From Hydractinia symbiolongicarpus (lineage: Eukaryota; Cnidaria; Hydrozoa; Anthoathecata; Hydractiniidae): 64,000 nt of DNA. The position numbers and the translations under genes are program-made. Below the pieces are notes generated by a model. That model searched no databases and had not been told where the DNA came from. It was given only the letters and a program-made list of their open reading frames with translations. This document shows positions 51,277 to 64,000 of the stretch, in pieces. Each line of letters begins with the position of its first letter. Positions within the stretch are counted from its first letter, which is position 1. The stretch covers positions 23,847,501 through 23,911,500 of the forward strand of contig NC_079881.1 of the NCBI RefSeq assembly GCF_029227915.1. The letters are read 5' to 3'.

Positions 51277-51292
51277 CCTTAATATCGACGAG
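51277..51292 (-). repeat. Right terminal inverted repeat
   Basis: CCTTAATATCGACGAG, reverse complement CTCGTCGATATTAAGG. The next bases, GTGCCCTTATAAATGTG, are satellite with a single A-to-C change. Confidence 0.82.
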
Positions 51293-54200
51293 GTGCCCTT
51301 ATAAATGTGAAAGTGAGACAATTGGACTTAAAGAAATAACATTCTTCTTAATTTGACATGATTGCCGGACTCAGCCATTACACTGGGCGCTGTGGTAGCG
51401 CTTCATTTAAAAATTTAGATAAATAAGTCATTCTTTACTGTGGGACCAATCCTAGGCGTTATCGCGTGCTGAAGAAATAGCAACAGTTTCAAAAACTACA
51501 TTTCACTGACTTTCTCACGGTTCTATCACATATTCGTACCAACATGTATTTAGCGATATTTTTCTGATATTACTAGGTTGCATCGCTTTTAACAGTAAAA
51601 CGATTGACTGTGGGACTTAATTGAACTAACTTTGGACTGTGACCTTATAAATGTGATAAATGAGCCAGTTTGACTACAAGAAATAACATTCTTTTTAATT
51701 TGACATGATTGCTGCAACTCAGCGATTACACTGGGTGCTGTGGTAGCGCTTTATTAAAAAATTAAGATAAATAAGTCATTTTCTACTGCGGGACTAATCC
51801 TAGCCGTTAGCTCGCGCTGAAGAAATAGAGACAGTTTCAAAAACTACATTTCATTTACTTTATAACGGTGTCAATACGTTTGAGATATACAACGGTTGCG
51901 TCACATATTCGTACCAACATGTATTTAGAGATATTTTTCCGCTATTACTACGTTGCATCGCTTTTGACAGTGAAACGATTGACTGTGGGACTTAATTGAA
52001 CTGATTTTGGACTGTGACCTTATAAATGTGAAAGTGGGACAATTGGACTTCAAGAAATAACATTCTTCTTAATTTGACATGATTGCCGAAACTCAGCGAT
52101 TACACTGGGCGCTGTGGTAGCGATTCATTTAAAAATTTAGATAAAAAATCCATTTTTTACTGTGGGACCAATCCTAGCCGTTAGCGCGCGCTGAAAAAAT
52201 AGAGACAGTTTCAAATACTACATTTCACTGACTTTCTAACGGTGTCAGTCAGTTTAAGTTACAACGGTTGGGTCACATATTCGTACCAACATGTATTTAG
52301 CGATATTTTTCTGATATTACTAGGTTGCATCGCTTTTAACAGCGAAACGATTGGCTGTGAGACTTAAGTGAACTAACTTTGTACTGTGACTTGATAATGG
52401 TAATAAATGAGACAAGTGGTCTCCAAGAAATAACATTCTTCTTAATTTGACATGATTGCCGGACTCAGAGATTACACTGGGCGCTGTGGTAGCGCTTCAT
52501 TTAAAAATTTTGATAAATAAGTCATTTTTTACTGCGGGACCAATCCTAGGCGTTATCGCATTATGAAGAAGTAGCGACAGTTTCAAAAACTACATCTCAC
52601 TGACTTTCTGACGATGTCAGTCCGTTTGAGTTACAACGGTTGGGTCACATATTCGTAGCAACATGTATTTAGCGATATTGTTCTGATATTACTAAGTTGT
52701 ATTGCTTTTAACAGTGAAACGATTGACTGTGGGAATTAATTGAACTGATTCTAGAATATGACCTTATAAATGTGATAAATGAGAAAATTGGACTCCTAGA
52801 AATAACATTCTCCTTAAATTGACGTGATTGCCGGAACTTAGCGATTACATTGGGCGCTGTGGTAGCGCTTTATTTAAAAAGTTTAGATAAATAAATCATA
52901 TTTTACTGTGGGACCAATCCTAGCCGTTAGTTCGCGCTGCAGAAATACAGAAAGTTTCAAAAACTACATTTCATTGACTTTTTAATGGGGTCAATCCGTT
53001 TGAGTTACAACGGTTGCGTCACATACTCGTACCAACATGTATTTAGTGATTTTCTTCCGATATTACTAAGTTGTATTGCTTTTAACAGTGAAACGATTGA
53101 CTGTGGGAATTAATTGAACTGATTCTAGAATGTGACCTTATAAATGTGATAAATGAGCCGGTTGGTCTCCAAGAAATAAAATTCTTCTTAATTTGACATG
53201 ATTGCTGGAATTCAGGGATTACATTAGACTCGGTGGTAGCACTTTATTTAAAAAATAAGATAAATAAGTCATTTTTTACTGTGGGAGCATTCCTAGCCGT
53301 TAGCTCGCACTGAAGAAGTAGAGACAGTCTCAAAAACTACTTTTCATTGACTTTCTAACGGTGTCAATCCGTTTGAGTTACAACTGTTGCGTCACATATT
53401 CTTACCAACATGTATTTGGTGATTTTCTTCCGATATTACTAAGTTGTATTGCTTTTAAATGTGAAACGATTGACTGTGGGAATTACTAGAACTGATTCTG
53501 GGCTGTGACCTTATAAATGTGATAAATGAGCCAATTGGTGTCCAAAGAATAACATTCTTCTTAATATGACATGATTGCTGGAATTCAGAGATTACATTAG
53601 GCTCTGTGGTAGCGCTTTATTTAAAAATTTAGATAAATAAGTCATTTCTTACTGCGGGACCAATCCTGGCCGTTAGCACGCGCTGAATAAATAGGAACAG
53701 TTACAAAATCTGTATTTCATTGATTTTCTAGCGGTATAAGTCCGTTTGAGTTACAAAGGTTCTGTCACATATTCGTACCAACATGTATTTTGCGATAGTA
53801 TTCGGATATTACTAGGTTGCATCGCTTTAAACAGTGAAACGCTTGACTGAGGGACTTAATTGAACTGATTTTGGATTTTGACTTTGTAAATGTGATAAAT
53901 GAGCCAGTTTGACTACAAGAAATAACATTTTTCTTAATTTGACATGATTGCTGGAACTCAGCGATTACACTGGGCACTGTCTAGGCGCTTTACTAAAAAA
54001 TTAAGATAAACAAGTCACTTTTTACTGTGGGACCAATCCTAGCCGTTAGCTCGCGCTGAAGAAATAGAGACAGTTTCAAAAATTACTTCATTTATTTTCT
54101 AACGGTGTCAATCCGTGTGAGTTACAACGGTTGCGTCACATATTCGTACCAACATTTATTTAGTGATTTTCTTCCGATATTACTAAGTTGTATTGTTTTT

Positions 54201-57200
54201 AACAGTGAAACGATCGGCTGTGGAAATTAATAGAACTGATTCTGGACTTTGACCTTATAAATGTGATAAATGAGCCAATTGGTCTCCAAGGAATAACATT
54301 CATCTTAACTTGACATGATTTCTGGAACTCAGCGATTACACTGGGCGCTGTGGTAGCGCTTTATTAAAAAATTAAGATAAATAAGTCATTTTTTACTGTA
54401 GAACCAATCCTAGCCGTTAGCTCGCGCAGAAGAAATAGAGACAGTTTCAAAAACTACATTTTATTTACTTTCTAACGGCGTCAATCCGTTTGAGTTACAA
54501 CGGTTGCGTCACATATTCGTACCAACATGTATTTATCGATATTTTTCCGCTATTACTAGGTTGCATCGCTTTTAACAGTGAAACGATTGACTGTGGGACT
54601 TAATTGAACTCATTTTGGACTGTGACCTTATAAATGTGAAAGTGAGACAATTGGACTTCAAGAAATAACATTCTTCTTAATTTGACATGAATGCCGAAAC
54701 TCAGCGATTACACTGGGCGCTGTGGTAGTGCTTCATTTGAAAATTTAGATAAATAAGTCATTCTTTACTGTGGGACCAATCCTAGATGTTATCGCTTGCA
54801 GAAGAAGTAGCGACAGTTTCAAAAACTACATCTCACTGACTTTCTAACGGTGTCAGTCCGTTTGAGTTACAACGGTTGGGTCACATATTCGTACCAACAT
54901 GTATTTAGCGATATTTTTCTGATATTACTAGGTTGCATCGCTTTTAACAGTGAAACGATTGACTGTGGGACTTAATTGATGTAAATTTTTACTGTGACCT
55001 GATAAATGTGATAAATGAGACAATTGGACTCGAAGAAATAACATTCTTTTTAAATTGACATGATTGTGGGAACTCAGCGATTACACTGGGCGCTGTGGTA
55101 GCGCTTTATTAAAAAATTAAGATAAATAAGTCATTTTTTACTGTGGGACCAATCCTAGCCGTTAGCGCGCGCTGAAGAAATAGAGACAGCTTCAAATACC
55201 ACATTTGACTGACTTTCTAGCGGTTTCAGTCCGTTTGAGTTACAACGGTTGCGTCACATATTCGTACCAACATGTATTTAGCAATATTTTTCCGCTTTTA
55301 CAAGGTTGCATCGCTTCTAACAGTGAAACGAGTGACTGTGAACTGATTTTGGACTGTGACCTTATAAATGTGAAAGTGAGACAATTGGACTTCAAGAAAT
55401 AACATTCTTCTTAATTTGACATGATTGCCGAAACTCAGCGATTACATTGGCGCTGTGGTAGCGATTCATTTAAAAATTAAGATAAAAAATTCAGTTTTTA
55501 CTGTGGGACCAATCCTAGTCGTTAGCGCGCGCTGAAAATATTAAGACAGGTTTAAAAACTCCATGCGTCACATATTCGTACCAACATGTATTTAGTGATT
55601 TTCCTCCGATATTACTAAGTTGTATTGCTTTTAACAGTGAAATGATTGACTGTGGGAATTAATGGAACTGATTCTGGACTGCGACCATATATATGTGATA
55701 AATGAGCCAACTGTTCTCCAAGGAATAACATTCTTCTTAATTTGACATGATTGCCGCAATTCATCGATTATATTAGCCTCTGTGGTAACGCTTTATGTAA
55801 AAATTTAGATAAATAAGTTTTTTCTTACTGTGGGTCCAATCCTGACCGTTAGCACGCGCTGAATAAATAGGAACAGTTCAAAAGTCTACATTTCATTGAC
55901 TTTCTAGCGGTATAAATCCGGTTAAGTTTTAACGGTTGGGTCACATATTCGTACCAACATGTATTTAACGATAGTATTCGGATATTACTAGGTTGCATCG
56001 CTTTTAACAGTGAAACGCTTGACTGTGGGTCTTAATTAAAATGACTTTGGACTTTGACCTTATAAATGTGATAAATGAGCCAGTTTGACAACAAAAAATA
56101 ATATTCTTCTTAATTTGACATGATTACCGAAACTCAGCGATTACACTGGGCCCTGTGGTAGCGATTCATTTAAAAATTAAGATAAAAAATTCAGTTTTTA
56201 CTGTGGGAACAATCCTAGCCGTTAGCGCACGCTGAAGAAATAGAGACAGTTTCAAATACTACATTTCACTGAATTTCTAACGGTGTCAGTCCGTTTAAGT
56301 TACAACGGTTCTGTCACATATTCGTACCAACATGTATTTAGCGATATTTTTCTGATATTACTAGGTTGCATCGCTTTTAACAGTGAAACGATTGATTGTG
56401 GGACTTAATTGACATAACTTTGGACTGTGACCTGATAAATGTAATAAATGAGACAATTGGTCTCGAAGAAATAACATTCTTCTTAATTTGACATGATTGC
56501 CGGACTCAGCCATTACACTGGGCGCTGTGGTAGCGCTTCATTTAAATATTTAGATAAATAAGTCAATCTTTACTGTGGGACCAATCCTAGGCGTTATCGC
56601 GTGCTGAAGAAATAGCTACAGTTTCAAAAACTAAATTTCATTGACTTTCTAACGCTATCAATCCGTTTAAGTTACAACGGTTCTGTCACATATTCGTATC
56701 AACATGTATTTAGCGATATTTTTCTGATATTACTAGGTTGCATCGCATGTAACAGTGAAACGATTAACTGTGGGACTTAATTGATGTAACTTTGGACTGT
56801 GACCTGATAAATGTAATAAATGAGACAATTGGTCTCCAAGAAATAACATTCTTCTTAATTTGACATAATTGCCGGAGTCAACCATTACACTGGACGCTGT
56901 GGTAGCGCTTCATTTGAAAATTTAGATAAATAAGTCATTCTTTACTGTGGGACCAATCCTAGATGTTATCGCTTGCAGAAGAAGTAGCGACAGTTTCAAA
57001 AACTAAATATCATTGACTTTCTAACGCTATCAATCCGCTTCAGTTACAACGGTTGGGTCACCTATTCGTACCAACATGTATTTAGCGATATTTTTCTGAT
57101 ATTACTAGGTTGCATCGCTTTTAACAGTGAAACGAATGACTCTGGGACTTAATTGAACTGATTTTGGACTGTGGCCTGATAAAAGTTACAAGTGAGACAA

Positions 57201-60200
57201 TTGGACTCCAAGAAATAACATTCTTCTTAATTTGACATGATTGTGGGAACTCAGCGATTACACTGGGCGCTGTGGTAGCGCTTTATTAAAAGATTAAGAT
57301 AAATAAGTCATTTTTTACTGTGGGACCAATCTTAGTCGTTAGCGCGCGCTGAAAATATTGAGACAGGTTTAAAAACTCCATATTATTGACTTTCTAACGG
57401 TGTCAATCCGTTTGAGTTACAACGGTTGCGTCACATATTCGTACCAACATGTATTTAGTGATTTTCCTCCGATATTATTAAGTTGTATTGCTTTTAACAG
57501 TGAAACGATTGACTGTGGGAATTAATGGAACTGATTTTGGACTTTGACCTTATAAATGTGATAAATGAGCCAGTTTGACTACAAAAAATAACATTCTTCT
57601 TAATTTGACATGATTGCCGAAACTTAGCGATTACACTGGGCCCTGTGGTAGCGATTCATTTAAAAATTAAGATAAAAAATTCAGTTTTTACTGTAGGACA
57701 AATCCTAGCCGTTAGCGCGCGCTGAAGAAATAGAGACAGTTTCAAATACTACATTTCACTGACTTTCTAACGGTGTCAGTCCGTTTAAGTTACAACGGTT
57801 CTGTCACATATTCGTACCAACATGTATTTAGCGATATTTTTCTGATATTACTAGGTTGCATCGCTTTTAACAGTGAAACGATTGATTGTGGGACTTAATT
57901 GATGTAACTTTGGACTGTGACCTGATAAATGTAATAAATGAGACAATTGGTCTCCAAGAAATAACATTCTTCTTAATTTGACATGATTGCCGGACTCAGC
58001 CATTACACTGGGCGCTGTGGTAGCGCTTCATTTAAAAATTTAGATAATTAAGTCAATCTTTACTGTGGGACCAATCCTAGCCGTTAGCGCGCGCTGAAGA
58101 AATAGAGACAGCTTCAAATACCACATTTCACTGAGTTTCTAGCGGTGTCATTCCGTTTGAGTTACAACGGTTGCGTCACATATTCGTACCAACATGTATT
58201 TAGCGATATTTTTCCGCTATTACAAGGTTGCATCGCTTCTAACAGTGAAACGAGTGACTGTGGGACTTAATTGAACTGATTTTGGACTGTGACCTTATAA
58301 ATGTGAAAGTGAGACAATTGGACTTCAAGAAATAACATTCTTCTTAATTTGACATGATTACCGAAACTCAGCGATTACATTGGCGCTGTGGTAGCGATTC
58401 AATTAAAAATTAAGATAAAAAATTCAGTTTTTACTATGGGACCAATCCTAGTCGTTAGCGCGCGCTGAAAATATTGAGACAATTTCAAAAACTCCATTTC
58501 ATTGACTTTCTAACGGTGTCAATCCGTTTGAGTTACAACGGTTGCGTCACATATTCGTACCAACATGTATTTAGTGATTTTCTTCCGATATTACTAAGTT
58601 GTATTGCTTTTACCAGTGAAACGATTGACTGTGGGAATTATAATAACTGATTCTGGACTACGACCTTATAAATGTGATAAATGAGCCAATTTGTCTCCAA
58701 GGAATAACATTCTTCTTAATTTGACATGATTGCCGGAATTCATCGATTACATTAGCCTCTGTGGTAACGCTTTATGTAAAAATTTAGATAAATAAGTATT
58801 TTCTTACTGTGGGTCCAATCCTGACCGTTAGCACGCGCTGAATAAATAGGAACAGTTCCAAAGTCTACATTTCATTGACTTTCTAGCGGTATAAATCCGG
58901 TTAAGTTTTAACGGTTGCGTCACATATTCGTACCAACATGTATTTAGCGATAGTATTCGGATATTACTAGGTTGCATCGCTTTTAGCAGTGAAACGCTTG
59001 ACTGTGAGACTTAATTGAACTGATTTTGGACTGTGATCTTATAAATGTGAAAGTGAGACAATTGGACTTTAAGAAATAACATTCTTCTTAATTTCACATG
59101 ATTGCCGAAACTCAGCGATTACATTGGCGCTGTGGTAGCGATGCATTCAAAAATTAAGATAAATAAGTCATTTTTTACTGTGGGACCAATCCTAGCCGAT
59201 AGCTCGCGCTGAAGAAATAGAGACAGTTTCAAAAACTACATTTCATTTACTTTGTAATGGCGTCAATCTGTTTGAGTTACAACGGTTGCGTCACATATTC
59301 GTACTAACATGTATTTAGCGATATTTTTCTGATATTACTAGGTTCCATCGCTTTTAACAGTGAAACGATTGACTGTGGGACTTAATTGAACTAACTTTGG
59401 ACTGTGACCTGATAAATGTGAAAGTGAGACAATTGGACTTAAAGAAATAACATTCTTCTTAATTTGACATGATTGCCGAAACTCAGCGATTACACTGGGC
59501 GTTGTGGTAGCGATTCATTTAAAAGTTAAGATAATAAATTCAGTTTTTACTGTGGGACCAATCCTAGCCGTTAGCGCGCGCTGAAGAAATAGAGACAGTT
59601 TCAAATACTACATTTCACTGACTTTCTAACGGTGTCAGTCCGTTTAAGTTACAACGGTTGCGTCACATATCCGTACCAAATTGTATTTAACGATATTTTT
59701 CTGACATTTCTAGGTTGCATCGCTTTTAACAGTGAAAGGATTGACTGTGGGACTTAATTGAACTAACTTTGGTCTGTGACTTGATAAATGTAATAAATGA
59801 GCAGTTTGGTCTCCAAGGAATAACATTCTTCTTAATTTGACATGATTGCTGGAACTCAGTGATTACACTGGGCGCTGTGGTAGCGCTTTATTAAAAAATT
59901 AAGATAAATAAGTCATTTTTTACTGTGGGACCAATCCTAGCCGTTAGCGCGCACTGAAGAAATAGAGACAGTTTCAAATACTACATTTCACTGACTTTCT
60001 AACGGTGTCAATCCGTTTAAATTACAACGGTTCTGTCACATATTCGTACCAACATGTATTTAGCGATATTTTTCTGATATTACTAGGTTGCATCGCTTTT
60101 AACAGTGAAACGATTGACTGTGGGACTTAATTGATGTAACTTTGGACTGTGACCTGATAAATGTAATAAATGAGACAATTGGTCTCCAAGAAATAACATT

Positions 60201-63200
60201 CATCTTAATTTGACATGATTGCCGGACTCAGCCATTACACTGGGCGCTGTGGTAGCGCTTCATTTAAAAATTTACATAAATAAGTCATTTTTACTGTGGG
60301 ACCAATCCTAGCCGTTAGCGCGCGCTGAAAATATAGAGACAGTTTCAAAAATTCCAGTTCATTGACTTTCTAACGGTTTCAATCCGTTTGAGTTACAACG
60401 GTTGCGTCACATACTCGTACCAACATGTATTTAGTGATTTTCTTCCGATATTACTAAGTTGTATTGCTTTTAACAGTGAAGCGATTGACTGTGGGAATTA
60501 ATAAAACTGATTCTGTACTGCGACCTTATAAATGTGATAAATGAGCCAATTGGTCTCCAAGGAATAACATTCTTCTTAATTTGACAAAGATTGCCGGAAT
60601 TCATCGATTACATTAGCCTCTGTGGTAGCGCTTTATGTAAAAATTTAGATAAATAAGTCTTTTCTTACTGTGGGTCCAATCCTGGCCGTTAGCGCGCGCT
60701 GAAGAAATAGAGACAGTTTCAAATTCCACATTTCACTGACTTTCTAGCGGTGTCAGTCCGTTTGAGTTACAACGGTTGTGCCACATATTCGTAGCAACAT
60801 GTATTTAGCGATGTTTTTCCGCTATTACTAGGTTGCATCGCTTTTAGCAGTGAAACGATTGACTGTGGGACTTAATTGAACTGATTTTGGACTGTGACCT
60901 TATAAATGTGAAAGTGAGACAATTGGACTTCAAGAAATAACATTCTTCTTAATTTGACATGATTGCCGAAACTCAGCGATTACACTGGGCGCTGTGGTAG
61001 CGATTCATTTAATAATTAGGATAAAAAATTCAGTTTTTACTGTGGGACCAATCCTAGCCGTTAGCGCGCACTGAAGAAATAGAGACAGTTTCAAATTCCA
61101 CATTTCACTGACTTTCTAGCGGTGTCAGTCCGTTTGAGTTACAACGGTTGTGTCACATATTCGTACCAACATGTATTTAGCGATGTTTTTCCGCTATTAC
61201 TAGGTTGCATTGCTTTTAACAGTGAAACGATTGACTGTGGGACTTAATTGAACTGATTTTGGACTGTGACCTTATAAATGTGAAAGTGAGACAATTGGAC
61301 TTCAAGAAATAACATTCTTCTTAATTTGACAAAGATTGCCGGAATTCATCGATTACATTAGCCTCTGTGGTAGCGCTTTATGTAAAAATTTACATAAATA
61401 AGTCTTTTCTTACTGTGGGTCCAATCCTGGCCGTTAGCGCGCGCTGAAGAAATAGAGACAGTTTCAAATTCCACATTTCACTGACTTTCTAGCGGTGTCA
61501 GTCCGTTTGAGTTACAACGGTTGTGCCACATATTCGTAGCAACATGTATTTAGCGATGTTTTTCCGCTATTACTAGGTTGCATCGCTTTTAGCAGTGAAA
61601 CGATTGACTGTGGGACTTAATTGAACTGATTTTGGACTGTGACCTTATAAATGTGAAAGTGAGACAATTGGACTTCAAGAAATAACATTCTTCTTAATTT
61701 GACATGATTGCCGAAACTCAGCGATTACACTGGGCGCTGTGGTAGCGATTCATTTAATAATTAGGATAAAAAATTCAGTTTTTACTGTGGGACCAATCCT
61801 AGCCGTTAGCGCGCACTGAAGAAATAGAGACAGTTTCAAATTCCACATTTCACTGACTTTCTAGCGGTGTCAGTCCGTTTGAGTTACAACGGTTGTGTCA
61901 CATATTCGTACCAACATGTATTTAGCGATGTTTTTCCGCTATTACTAGGTTGCATTGCTTTTAACAGTGAAACGATTGACTGTGGGACTTAATTGAACTG
62001 ATTTTGGACTGTGACCTTATAAATGTGAAAGTGAGACAATTGGACTTCAAGAAATAACATTCTTCTTAATTTGACATGATTGCCGAAACTCAGCGATTAC
62101 ATTGGCGCTGTGGTAGCGATTCATTTAAAAATTAAGATAAAAAATTCAGTTTTTACTGTGGGACCAATCCTAGCCGTTAGCGCGCTGAAGAAACAAAGAC
62201 AGTTTCAAATACTAAATTTCACTGGTTTTCTAACGGTGTCAGTCCGTTTAAGTTACAACGGTTGGGTCACATATTCGTATCAACATGTATTTAACGATAT
62301 TTTTCTCATATTACTAGGTTGCATCGCTTTTAACAGTGAAACGATTGACTCTGGGACTTAATTGAACTGATTTTGGACTGTGGCCTGATAAATGTGATAA
62401 ATGGGACAATTGGACTCCAAGAAATAACATTCTTCTTAATTTGACATGATTGCCGAAACTCAGCGATTACGCTGGGCGCTGTGGTAGCGATTCATTTAAT
62501 AATTAGGATAAAAAATTCAGTTTTTACTCTGGGACCAATCCTAGCCGTTAGCGCGCACTGAAATTATAGAGACAGTTTCAAAAATTCCAGTTCATTGACT
62601 TTCTAACGGTTTCAATCCGTTTGAGTTACAACGGTTGTGCCACATATTCGTAGCAACATGTATTTAGCGATGTTTTTCCGCTATTACTAGGTTGCATCGC
62701 TTTTAGCAGTGAAACGATTGACTGTGGGACTTAATTGAACTGATTTTGGACTGTGTCCTTATAAATGTGAAAGTGAGACAATTGGACTTCAAGAAATAAC
62801 ATTCTTCTTAATTTGACATGATTGCCGAAACTCAGCGATTACATTGGCGCTGTGGTAGCGATTCATTTAAAAATTAAGATAAAAAATTCAGTTTTTACTG
62901 TGGGACCAATCCTAGCCGTTAGCTCGCTGAAGAAATAAAGACAGTTTCAAATACTAAATTTCACTGGTTTTCTAACGGTGTCAGTCCGTTTAAGTTACAA
63001 CGGTTGGGTCACATATTCGTACCAACATGTATTTAACGATATTTTTCTCATATTACTAGGTTGCATCGCTTTTAACAGTGAAACGATTGACTCTGGGACT
63101 TAATTGGACTGATTTTGGACTGTGGCCTGATAAAAGTTACAAGTGAGACAATTGCACTCCAAGAAATAACTTTCTTCTTAATTTGACATGATTGTGGGAA

Positions 63201-64000
63201 CTCAGCGATTACACTGGACCCTGTGGTAGCGCTTCATTTAAGAATTTAGATAAATAAGTCATTTTTACTGTGGGACCAATCCTAGCCGTTAGCACGAGCT
63301 GAAAATATAGAGACAGTTTCAAAAATTCCATTTCATTGACTTTCTAACGGTGTCAATCCGTTTGAGTTACAACGGTTGCGTCACATATTCGTACCAACAT
63401 GTATTTAGTGATTTTCTTCCGATGTTACTAAGTTGTATTGCTTTTAACAGTGAAACGATTGAGTGTGGGAATTAATAGAACTGATTCTGGACTGCGACCT
63501 TATAAATGTGATAAATGGGCCAATTGGTCTCCAAGGAATAACATTCTTCTTAATTTGACAAAGATTGCCGGAATTCATCGATTACATTAGCCTCTGTGGT
63601 AGCGCTTTATGTAAAAATTTAGATAAATAAGTCTTTTCTTACTGTGGGTCCAATCCTGGCCGTTAGTACGCGCTGAATAAATAGGAACAGTTCCAAAGAC
63701 TACATTTCATTGACTTTGTAGCGGTATAAATCCGTTTGAGTTACAACGGTTTCGTGACATATTCGTACCAACATGTATTTATTGATATTTTCCGCTATTA
63801 CTAGGTTGCATCGCTTCTAACAGTGAAACGATTGACTTTGGGACTTAATTGAACTCATTTTGGACTGTTACCTTATAAATGTGAAAGTGAAACAATTGGA
63901 CTTCAAGAAATAACATTCTTCTTAATTTGACATGATTGTCGAAACTCAGCGATTACACTGGGCGCTGTGGTAGCGATTCATTTAAAAATTAGGATAAAAA
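51293..64000 (+). repeat. 372-bp satellite array, block III
   Basis: About 34 monomers of the same satellite and orientation, resuming at the point of the monomer where block II was cut. Subtypes match those of block II: 52.6-54.1 kb resembles the 25.7-29.4 kb blocks, and 55.4-58.9 kb resembles the 36-40.6 kb blocks. Private indels include a deletion of about 23 bp at 51515-51525 (TTTCTCACGGTTCTATCAC), 11 bp near 55338 (GACTGTGAACTG) and about 54 bp near 55563 (AACTCCATGCGTCAC). No gene is seen, and the array continues past the window end. Confidence 0.97.
60580..62069 (+). repeat. Tandem 2-mer pair (745 bp) with GCCACATATTCGTAGC marker
   Basis: Unit 1 (about 60580-61324) and unit 2 (about 61325-62069) are nearly identical. 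Shared private marks are TTGACAAAGATTGCCGG (60586 and 61331), GTGCCACATATTCGTAGCAA (c at 60781 and 61526) and AATAATTAGGATAAAAAATT. The GTGCCAC marker returns at 62640, 1,114 bp further on. Confidence 0.88.

Larger units (their letters stand above)
41041..51292 (-). mobile_element. 10.25-kb TIR-bounded DNA transposon carrying a 9-exon gene
   Basis: The insert begins CTCGTCGACGTTAAGG and ends CCTTAATATCGACGAG. The reverse complement of the end is CTCGTCGATATTAAGG, matching the start at 14 of 16 positions. Left satellite ends TTTTGGACTG and right satellite resumes GTGCCCTTATAAATG; the undisturbed monomer reads GGACTGTGACCTTATAAATG. One monomer is therefore split with essentially no loss, and at most a 1-bp target duplication can be argued. 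A subterminal TTAACTCG-type motif also appears inside both ends in mirrored orientation (41080-41090; 51210-51222). The single multi-exon gene is on the minus strand. The superfamily is not established. The TTAA inside both repeats raises a TTAA-target group (piggyBac or Kolobok type) as an alternative boundary reading. Confidence 0.78.

Noticed and set aside
62080-62361. 93-codon plus-strand ORF
   Set aside because: It lies wholly within satellite monomers and begins at a non-ATG codon (TTG); no coding signal.
1-64000. CRISPR array
   Set aside because: The repeats are 372-bp contiguous monomers without unique spacers, and the sequence is eukaryotic.
1-64000. Canonical vertebrate-type 17-bp CENP-B box in the monomer
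   Set aside because: No stretch of the monomer gives a convincing match by eye; TTCGTACCAACATG shares only the first bases.

Overview
The window is eukaryotic, almost certainly from an invertebrate animal. It contains an intron-bearing gene with GT-AG introns, a CR1-type non-LTR retrotransposon, a tRNA-headed SINE, fold-back elements and a very large tandem satellite. No bacterial gene organisation is present. The coding style of the retrotransposon and of the 9-exon gene reminds me of cnidarian genomes (a sponge or other AT-rich invertebrate is also possible). That is recollection of sequence style, not a search result, and the species is undetermined.

About 49 kb of the 64 kb is one AT-rich satellite with a monomer of about 372 bp, all in the same orientation. 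It occupies 1-13314, 17937-41040 and 51293-64000, roughly 130 monomers. The window starts and ends inside it, so neither array edge is seen. Monomers fall into several subtypes arranged in higher-order repeats. These include a nearly identical tandem pair of 5-mers (1,862 bp) at 369-4092, a 3-mer ladder (about 1,116 bp) from 5.9 to 12.2 kb, 3-mers at 21.5-23.7 kb, 2-mers (about 744 bp) at 28.3-31 kb, 34.6-36 kb and 60.6-62.1 kb, and longer-range copies. Short minus-strand ORFs recurring in the satellite are by-products of the repeat.

Two insertions interrupt the array. The first (about 13342-17936, plus strand) is a CR1-like retrotransposon. ORF1 has a coiled coil and an SGNH-esterase-like domain. 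ORF2 has an AP endonuclease and a reverse transcriptase, broken only by a one-base frameshift in an A9 run. Satellite sequence resumes after it at the same point of the monomer.

The second insertion (41041-51292) is the most interesting part. It is about 10.25 kb, bounded by 16-bp terminal inverted repeats (CTCGTCGA..TTAAGG) and set into the middle of a satellite monomer. It carries one minus-strand gene that I could assemble by hand into 9 exons (47353 to 42199). All 8 introns have GT-AG ends and matching phases, and the joined frame is 1,230 codons. The central exon has a D..(Cys/His cluster)..D..E arrangement suggestive of an RNase-H-fold DDE transposase. The whole looks like a large, possibly undescribed, cut-and-paste DNA transposon. 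Its 5' non-coding side collected smaller elements: a fold-back element at 48.6 kb, a 0.5-kb fold-back with repeated GCGGGATTTATTTTTGCG-like units at 49.2-49.7 kb, a tRNA-derived SINE at 49.74-50.09 kb and a small inverted repeat at 50.6 kb.
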